From assembly GCF_963675165.1 (NCBI RefSeq), contig NC_087381.1:5395378-5459377 (forward strand): DNA of 64,000 nt. Reading direction: 5' to 3'. Under the pieces are notes generated by a model that was not told where the DNA came from, made no database searches, and saw nothing but the letters and a program-made list of their open reading frames with translations. Position numbers and translations under genes: made by a program. Below are positions 55,901 through 64,000 of this stretch, one piece after another (within the stretch, counting starts at the first letter, position 1; every line of letters begins with the position of its first letter). Origin of the DNA: Halichondria panicea. Lineage: Eukaryota; Porifera; Demospongiae; Suberitida; Halichondriidae.

Positions 55901-58389
55901 ATTCCATTCTATATCTTGGACTAAGTACGACACTATATGACTTGAACTTGTACTGTTAGCCACATCAATAATGTCAAATGTGGGCTGGAGGCACATACCA
56001 CAGCATGATCACATGTATTGCTTGTGCGTCGGCGTGCTTATTCATTTTTAACTAGAATATTCATTCATATGTAGCTGATCAGCCGGGCTCTTGTAGCGAT
56101 CCTCCAACCATTCCCAATGGGTCCAGGACTTTCACTGGTACAACAACTGGAGAGACGGCCACCTATACCTGTAACACTGGTTATCAACTACCGGGATCAG
56201 CTATTGTGACCTGTGAGGCTAGCGGAATCTGGACTACAAGACCAATTTGTAATGGTAAGTATGCAATGAACAGATGGATCACATGAATCAAACATAATTA
56301 TTATAATAGCTGTATCCTGTGGCTTCCCTCCCTCTATTTCTAATGGGTCACCTGGAATACCAACAAGGACAACATTTGGAGGGACGGTCACCTACACCTG
56401 TGACACTGGCGCTGGGTATCAACTATTGGGATCAGCTATTGTGACCTGCGACGCTAGCGGAATCTGGACTACAAGACCAATTTGTGATGGTAAGTATGCA
56501 ATGAACAGATGGATCAAACATAATTATTACAATAGCTGTCTCCTGTGGCTTCCCTCCCTCTATTTCTAATGGGTCACCTGGTACACCAACAAGGACAACA
56601 TTTGGAGGGACAGTCACCTACACCTGTGACACTGGCGCTGGGTATCAACTATTGGGATCAGCCACAGTGACCTGTGAGGCTAGTGGAAGCTGGAGTGTTA
56701 GACCAAGTTGTAACGGTGAGCATGAGTGATCTAAAGTGTCAGTTTATCACCAGTTGCACGTACATATACCCTTATAATTATTGTTAAGTTAGTTGATTTT
56801 TCTACTTGTATTATAAGTACTTGGCTTTCCTGCCCAACTTCAGCTTCTCAGTCTGGCTCATGTGACAATCCTCCAACCATTCCCACTGGATCCAGGACTT
56901 TCGTTGGTACAGCATTTGGAGAGACCGCATTCTACAGTTGTAACACTGGGTATCAGCTGTCAGGAGCAGCTAATGTGACCTGTCAGGCTAGTGGAAGTTG
57001 GAGTACTATACCAAGCTGTACTATGATGGGTGTGTTGTTGTCAGTTTTACTATATTGAATCAATGCAGCGATGAATTTATCCTCCACTCACTTTTGTAAT
57101 GCCCATCTTAAATATTCGCCCATGTACTAGCGTGGCACTGTGAGTGGAGATGAAGTAGCATGTGGTAGCAAACATGGCAGCATAACTATTTATGATAGCA
57201 GAGAGAGATATATACCGACACAGAGGGAGAAAACGACATGCACTCCTATTTAAGCTGAGACAGCAGCCAAGAAGAGCACAAAAACTGCTGCGCTGCGCAA
57301 GAGTTTGCATGGAGTACACATAACAATAAACAGGGGCGGATCTAGCAGGTAGCAGAGGGTGCTTGACCTGGCCTTGAACAAATTAATTATCTTTGTCAAT
57401 GTGTCTCACTCATTAATTGGCTGTAGAACTGGGAAGTCACTCTCAGACACTTGGTACAGCTAGCTGAGTAGCTGGTATCTATTTTATTACAGTAGTGTCT
57501 TTTAAGATAAAAGTGCAGACGGAGTGCAAGGAACCTACAATGCAAACCACACGTCACATTGACACTGCACCCACCGGAAATGGCGTCAAAAGGGGGCGTA
57601 ACCTATTATAAGCTATCGCGTGGGAGACTCCTTTCCTCTCTTGCTCAGTACCTACCTACCACTTTTTCTACATCCGCCACTGAATAGACGCCCACTCTCG
57701 TTTAAACGCCCTCTCTACAGACGTTTCTAGGAGATAAACCGCCCGGACATTAATTTTTTAATCAATAATTATATATTACACCGTTGATTTATAATTATGA
57801 GGGTTCTTATTAGGGACAATTGGACCAAAACTGGTTCTTGTACAATTATGTGGTTTCACACATAAATTATTATGTTGACACTTGAACACCCATACACCAG
57901 ATACGACTGATTTCACTACTATTATTGTGGGCGCTGCCATGGCGACTGTCATTGTGTTGCTGATTGTTGTTGTCTTTGTTGTTGTGATTGCCTTCAAGAA
58001 TTATCGAAGCAAATTTCGTTATTCTATAAAGAAGAACAGGTATAATAATTATACCTAATTGTGTATGAATAAGTAGGTGAACCAATGTCATATGACCATG
58101 CAGCACCATGCATTGTTAAACAAACATTAATACAATACTACTTGTGCTCAGCACTCTTGCTTCTTTATACAGCACCGTTAACAATGTGACCACCATCACT
58201 GAGGAGACAATAATGACTAATATTCCACTCAATGGCATTCCTCGCTCTATGATGAGTCTCCCCTCTCTTCCAGCAGAGTATGAAGAGCCTGATATGACGG
58301 TAGAATCAAAGTATGATGAGATATGGTCCTCTGAGAATGGTGACAATGAGCACATCTTTGCCTTGGGTCCCTGTTCTGCATACAAGTAG
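52925..58389 (+). CDS. Receptor 5: sushi/CCP receptor with YDEI tail, fully open
   Basis: Exons: signal 52925-52991 (MAYYMNQARALLIFFLW); sushi 53060-53227, 53275-53454, 53609-53779, 53885-54055; mini-exon 54102-54143; sushi 54371-54550, 54606-54779, 56075-56254, 56310-56489, 56536-56715, 56844-57029; TM 57901-58039; tail 58173-58389. All junctions are GT-AG and all phases match; the total is 2,235 nt, 744 aa. Exons 56310 and 56536 share a six-base GCGCTG insertion (CDTGAGYQ). TM: IIVGAAMATVIVLLIVVVFV; tail: AEYEEPDM, SKYDEIWSS, PCSAYK. It lacks the Ig and cysteine-rich membrane-proximal exons. This is the best candidate for a functional gene in the cluster. Confidence 0.8.
54102..54143 (+). 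other. 42-nt mini-exon derived from a sushi exon
   Basis: Reads VVSCGSWSTRPTCSR: the first and last parts of a sushi domain joined by an internal deletion between TCCTGTGG and GGAAGTTGG. Splice sites and phase 1-1 are kept, so it can splice in as a two-Cys linker. Confidence 0.6.
55124..55627. mobile_element. CAGGGGCGGATCCAG element, TSD GTGCT, carrying a nested element
   Basis: GTGCT at 55119-55123 and 55628-55632. Inverted ends CAGGGGCGGATCCAG/CTGGATCCGCCCCTG. Confidence 0.9.
55293..55491. mobile_element. Nested CAGTGGCGGATCC...CCGCCACTG element
   Basis: 199 bp within 55124-55627. Flanks GTGCA (55288-55292) and GTACA (55492-55496) differ at one base. Homologous to DNA at about 20,378-20,570. 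Confidence 0.8.
57331..57682. mobile_element. MITE, second copy of the 25416-25794 insertion
   Basis: Same ends and same flanking AATAAA (right copy AATAGA). It sits at the homologous place in receptor 5, inherited through duplication. Confidence 0.85.
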
Positions 58390-58559
58390 ACACTTAGTAG
58401 CTTAAAAAGAGGACTTGAACCACTATTAGATCTAGTTAACTTAACGTGGTACGTTGCATTAATTGTAGTTATGTTATGTATTAGTTTAGTTATTGTTGAT
58501 CAAACTTACTGGTATCATCATTATTACTTGTACTTGTATCCAGCATTTATGCCAATTTT

Positions 58560-60360
58560 TACTGACTAAAAAAATCGTTCCACTCCCGAGTGTAATCATT
58601 CAGAACCTTCAGCCTCATGCAATATAAATTGTCGGTTGCTGTTCCTGTTGTGAACTTGTGATTGCCATTAACAGCAAAATTCTCGGTACTCGTCAAACAC
58701 AAGGTATTCCAAAAAATGTCCACTGTGCAGTGCTACGATCTTCTCAACAATTTTAGGAGATTAATAATTCTCACCAATCCCTTGCCCGCATGCATGCATG
58801 CATGTGGATACCCCAGAAGCGCTGAGGTAACAGCAAATCCATACTACACAGAAGGGCCACGTGCATGGTGAAGGGTGGTGAGTACATGCCGTGTTAGCAT
58901 CCCAGAGGAATGTGAGTATAAGCTCCTACACATGACATGGTTAAACCCTCGCCCAAACGTGTATGGGGCAAAACTTGTAAGGTTTCGACACCACAAGATG
59001 TCATTTGGTGTGTAGCCGAGGGTGTATGCCACAGTTTGGTACCAACCATGATTAATGTCCTTAATATTATATTAGGTGTCAACCAGCTGTTACTATAATC
59101 ATATAGAGAGTACTTTGAGGTCGCCAAAAACATCAAGGATCCCCTGAAAAGGAGAGGGTTTTCACTAAGGTTTGGCCCGAGTATATTATTGGGTGGCTGG
59201 ATTGGGTTACCAATGGGGGAAAAAGGAGTCAGTTGCAGAAATCTGCACTGACTCGGGCAATGTAGGTCACTATAGCAGAGATTAGAAATTTTAGCGAGGA
59301 TTATTCATGGTAAATGGTTAAGTTAACATCACATTCCGTGTAATGGCTACGTCTTTTCAAGTACGCCCTATTCAGACTGTATCAGCTGCAACCCAGAATA
59401 CCAACTGTCTGGATCTGCCACATCAATTTGCGAAATGGAAGTATATATTTCACTGGATCTATGATTATATACGCACAGGTATATACAATTATCAATTAAT
59501 TGGTCTATACATGCATATAATAATATATCTGTTCGTGTTGTGGCTCCCCTCTATTTCTAGTATACAAATGCTCAGACGTTCCTCCTTAAGAGGTGCGGCT
59601 GATTCATGAGATTACCTAAAGAGTGTGAAAAAGGTTTTCTTAGCATTGTAATTTCATCAAAACTCTCAATAATTAATAGCCATCCCCTGTGGCTCTCCTC
59701 CCTCTATTTTGAATGGCTAACCTGGAATGAATCACAACAAGTTCAGTGCATTGGCGTGGACATGCATAGATCTACTAGTTTCAGTGTTGGAATGGTTTCA
59801 TGTTTATGATGTGTGTGGACTGTGAACGACAATGTGCTCATTTATAATTGTATGTGTGAATGTGTCTAATCCTGGTCAAGACTCCGAAAAGATTCAAATA
59901 CATGCATGTATATATACTGTTTCTATAGATCTGAAAATGCATGCATTCACTTCAGTAAACTTATAGAGACCCAGAATTAGCAGAAATTATTTCTGATTAC
60001 CATTATTTTGCACAATCGTAGAAACTATAATTATAGCTCTTCCCTATACAGCCTTTTCAAAGCTTGTATATGAGCTAGAGAATCAGTTAGCAAAGCTCCA
60101 AGATTCATTTGCAGTAGGAATTGACTCGTAATATAGCACATACATGCATGCATGCATATAGTTGGCAATCTAACACCACCTCTCCTATGACAGCCAAAAG
60201 GTTGTTTCGCGGTTTTTGGAGGTTCCACTACACCTATAAATAGCTATTAGGGGTGTGATTTCTATTTTGGTACTGATTATTGTTTTATACTGTTGTGATA
60301 GTTGCCAAGAACATCAAAGCAAAATTCTTCTTCCAAAGAAACAAGAAGTATAAAACAGAT
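58560..60360 (+). pseudogene. Fossil receptor pieces between receptors 5 and 6
   Basis: Membrane-proximal fossil 58,585-58,640, juxtamembrane 58,660-58,710, tail fossil 58,765-58,885, first-type sushi fossil 59,338-59,465 (GGCTACGTCTTTTCAAGTACG), sushi stubs near 59,545 and 59,685-59,735, juxtamembrane fossil 60,295-60,350. None is open over a full exon. Confidence 0.7.
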
Positions 60361-60515
60361 CTAGTTTCAGTGTTGGGACGGTTTCATGTTTACGATGTGC
60401 AGACTGTGAACGACAATTAATTTTTAATAACCATAGTGCGTGGCTGCATGGTCAATACTCCGATATTTTTTAGTTGGTACTTTTTTAACAAGATCTCAAG
60501 TGAAGGAACTGCTGC

Positions 60516-63500
60516 ATGGATCGAGCCAGAATATTATTCATATTTTTTCTCTGCATTGTTGAAGGTATAATATCGGAGTAGCACATTTTAATAGTGAACT
60601 TCGTTTATTTATGCATACACTTCATGTCTGTGCAGTTTTAGGGCCTTCTCCATTCGACTGCTCAATGCCACCTACTGTTCAAAATGGCTACGTCTCTTCA
60701 AGTTCGTCCACTTCAACAACGTACAGCTGTAACACAGGGTACCAACTGTCTGGATCCGCCACAGCAATTTGTGAATATGATGATTATGATGGTGCATTGT
60801 GGACCTCGGTACCTACATGTATAGCAGGTATACAACTTATAGAATGCCAAGATCAATTAATTGTGGTGTACAATTGCTATTCTATTATTATAAACAGTAA
60901 ACTGTTGCAATGCAAAATTTGTTGAGTTTTCTTGCTTTTAACACAACAGTTTTATACTGTATATAGCTACGAATTGTAACTCCCCACCACCTATTTCTGA
61001 TGGATCCTCTGGAACACCAACAAGGACAACTTACGGAGGAACAGTGATCTACAGCTGTAATATTGGTTATGTACTGTCAGGATCAGCTACAGTGAGATGT
61101 CTGGCTAGTGGAAGTTGGAGTACCAGACCAACTTGCACATGTAAGATGGCTAGTACACTAAAATAATAGAAGCAGCCACACCTTACAAGATTTTGTATAG
61201 CTGTTCCCTGTGGTGATCCTCCGGCCATTCCCAATGGGTCCAGGACTTTTACTGGTACAACATTTGGAGATACGGCCACCTACTCCTGTAACACTGGGTA
61301 CCAACGGTTAGGACCATCCACAGTGACCTGTCAAGCTAGTGGAACTTGGAGTGATAGACCAACATGCTTAGGTAACTAAGAGTTCAGGAGTATAGGTACG
61401 CAACTCCACTTAAAACCCAGAGGAGGTACGACAGGCGCAGCTCAGGTTGATTATCCGCCCACACCTCGCCCACGTCATATGTTTTTCGATGTAATCAGAG
61501 GCTAATTACTTGAGCTGCACTGGGGTTCTGTCCAACTAATGTCACAACCATAAACTGTGAAATGTTTTTTTGTTTCTTTCCATCAGCATTTTTATTTTTA
61601 GCGATTGTATCTCAAGTGGCTGTGGTTACAAGAGTATGTACATTGTACATGCATGTACTGTACTTTGTGACGTAGGTCTGGCAGAATGCGACCTGTGCAT
61701 GTACAGTCTTACTCTATTAGAGTACTCTTCCTAATGAACTCTCTGTTTAATAAAAATGTGTTAATCACTCATTGCAGCCATTTGTGGATCCCCTCCTTCT
61801 ATCTCAAATGGATCTCCTGGCACACCCACTGGTATCATACAAGGAGGGACTGTGATGTACAGTTGTAACTCTGGGTATCAACGGTTGGGATCAGCTACTG
61901 TTGTCTGTCAAGATAGCGGAAATTGGAGCCCGAGGCCAAATTGTTCAGGTATATCTACGGTTACATGCTCATTATGTGTATGCATTCTGCTGTAAGCTAT
62001 AATAACTGTATACTTCTGTCATCGTAATCACAGCTATTTGTGGCTCCCCACCATCAATTTCCAACGGTTCACCTGGTACACCAACAAGCACAGTAGCAGG
62101 AGGATCAGTGATATACACCTGTAACAATGGCTACCAACTGTCCGGATCACCCCTAGTGACCTGTCAGGCTAGTGGAAGTTGGACTGCAAGACCAAGTTGC
62201 TCACGTAAGATTCCCAAAATCAGCAAATTGTGCACGTTAATGGTTTTAATACTTTTATAGTTATGCATGAGCTATAGTGTATACGTGCATCATTCTGTAG
62301 CTATCCCCTGTGGTGATCCTCCGACCATTCCCAATGGGTCCAGGACTTTTACTGGAACAACATTTGGGGATACGGCCACCTACACCTGTAATACTGGGTA
62401 CCAACGACTAGGACCATCCACAGTGACCTGTCAGGCTAGTGGAACTTGGAGTACTACACCAACATGCTTAGGTATCAAGAGTTCATTAGGAAGAGTATGC
62501 AACTCCACTTAAAACCCTAGTAGGTGTTCTGTCCAACCTACGTCACAACCATGCATAAACTGTGAAATCTTAAATTAGGAAATTTTCAATGTATGCATGA
62601 GTGATGATTATCATTAATGTTATTCCATCAGCATTGTTCGATTGTATCTCAATTGGCTGCATGTGCATGGTTACAAGAGTATAAATTATGTACTTTAATT
62701 GTGACGCAGGTCTGGCAGAATGCGACCTGTGCATGTACAGTCTATTTGAGTACTCTTTCTAATAGAGTATAATTTATACTCTTCCTAATAAACTCTCTGT
62801 TTAATAAAAATGTGTTAATCACTCATTGCAGCCATTTGTGGATCCCCTCCTTCTATCTCAAATGGATCTCCTGGCACACCCACTAGTATCATACAAGGAG
62901 GGACTGTGGCGTACAGCTGTAACACTGGGTATCAACTATTGGGATCAGCTACTGTGGTCTGTCAAGATAGCGGAAATTGGAGCCCGAGGCCAAATTGTTT
63001 AGGTATATCTACGTTACATGCTCATTATGTGTATGCATTCTGCTGTAAGCTATAATAACTGTATACTTCTGTCATCGTAATCACAGCTATTTGTGGCTCC
63101 CCACCACCAATTTCCAACGGGTCACCTGGTATGCCAACAAGCACAGTAGCAGGAGGAACAGTGACATACATCTGTAACAATGGCTACCAACTTTCAGGAT
63201 CAGCTACAGTGACTTGTCAGGCTAGTGGGAGTTGGACTGCAAGACCAAGTTGCTCACGTAAGATTCTTAAATGTACTAAAACCATCAAATTGTACACGTC
63301 ACGTTTATACTTTTATAGTTATGCATGAGCTAGTGTGTACGTGCATCATTTTGTAGCTCCCTGTGGCAACTGTGGCGTGCTTATTCATTTTTAACCATTC
63401 ATAATGTAGCTGATCAGCCGGGCTCTTGTAACGATCCTCCGACCATTCCCAATGGGTCCAGGATTTTCACTGGCACCACATTTGGAGATACGGCCATCTA

Positions 63501-64000
63501 CACCTGTAACATTGGGTACCAACTGTCAGGAGCAGCTACAATGATCTGTCAGGCTAGTGGAAGCTGGAGTACTGCACCAACTTGCACACGCAACAAAAAT
63601 TAATGATCTGATCTCATGTATATATATAATTATGTCTGTACATCTGTTGTGTAGCTGTCCCCTGTGGTAGCCCTCCGACCATTCCTAATGGGTCCAGGAC
63701 CTTCACTGGTACGATATTTGGGGATACGGCCACATACACCTGTAACACTGGATATCAACGTTCAGGAGCAGTTACAGTGACCTGTCAGGCTAGTGGAAGT
63801 TGGAGTACTGCACCAACTTGCCCACGTAATAATTATTCTATACACAAATTTATGGTTTGAAAATTGTGTGTATATCTGTATAGCTATCCCCTGTGGTGAC
63901 CCTCCTACCATTCCCAATGGGTCCAGAACTTTCACTGATACAACAATTGGGGAGACGGCCACCTACATCTGTGACGATGGCTATCAACGTTCAGGATCAG
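60516..64000 (+). CDS. Receptor 6: sushi/CCP receptor, 5' part (runs off window)
   Basis: Exons: signal 60516-60564 (MDRARILFIFFLCIVE); sushi 60636-60827, 60967-61140, 61201-61371, 61778-61948, 62034-62204, 62301-62471, 62832-63002, 63087-63257, 63410-63589, 63655-63825, 63884 onward. All are phase 1-1 and open. The exon pair 61778/62034 and the pair 62832/63087 are duplicates of each other and of 34229/34484 in receptor 3, including introns. Exon 63410 ends at ACACGCAACA where paralogues have CACGTAATA, so its donor is GC or lost. A sushi stub (CTCCCTGTGGCAACTGTGGC, about 63,357-63,376) was fused to the front of that exon by rearrangement. The TM and tail lie outside the window. Confidence 0.78.

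Overview
This is a eukaryotic (animal) window: AT-rich, with many short GT-AG introns, dense microsatellites, miniature inverted-repeat transposons, LINE fragments and animal-type protein domains. Two metazoan housekeeping genes and the style of the repeats suggest a sponge or another early-branching animal. The species cannot be fixed from sequence alone. Coding genes are split, so each CDS entry spans exons plus introns and the exon positions I worked out are in its evidence.

Layout. (1) 1-800, minus strand: the 5' part of a selenoprotein W gene with an in-frame TGA in the CxxU redox motif. (2) 1569-4706, plus strand, head to head with it: a five-exon C2H2 zinc-finger gene, the HINFP/MIZF orthologue. 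(3) 4707-6136: non-coding with a hairpin repeat. (4) 6137 to the window end, all on the plus strand: a tandem cluster of sushi/CCP-domain single-pass receptors, numbered here 1 to 6 plus one wrecked copy. A typical gene has a signal-peptide exon, a distinctive first sushi exon, a variable run of sushi exons of about 165-190 nt that are all phase 1-1, a membrane-proximal region with a TM helix, and a separate cytoplasmic-tail exon with Tyr motifs of the YDEV, YEEI or YDEI type. Roughly 65-70 sushi exons or relics are present.

Receptor genes: 1 (6137-10137, has an Ig domain), 2 (11894-26447), wrecked copy (about 26,800-30,380), 3 (31323/32506-38659), 4 (40862-49939, carries a homogeneous array of 14 near-identical sushi exons separated by introns of only about 45-70 bp), 5 (52925-58389, completely open, 744 aa predicted), 6 (60516 to beyond the window). 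There are two 3'-end types. Genes 1, 3 and 4 have a cysteine-containing membrane-proximal domain fused to the TM exon. Genes 2 and 5 have a short TM exon directly after the sushi exons and a YEEI/YDEI tail. Almost every gene start is preceded by fossil 3' exons, so the cluster grew by unequal tandem duplication; segmental copies (for example 24942-26447 with 56844-58389, and 29645-31389 with 51635-52991) confirm this.

Mobile DNA: many foldback or TIR elements with readable target-site duplications (5 bp for CAGGGGCG/CAGTGGCG elements, 9 bp for TAGT elements, 3 bp TAA for one), several nested; two 5'-truncated LINE fragments; and a minus-strand fragment resembling Helitron-associated coding sequence (OB-fold/RPA-like ORF plus an ETPE-type basic repeat).

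Function is inferred: a modular, fast-evolving, surface-receptor family with phosphotyrosine-type tails is what one expects of recognition, immune or adhesion receptors, but nothing in the sequence identifies a ligand.
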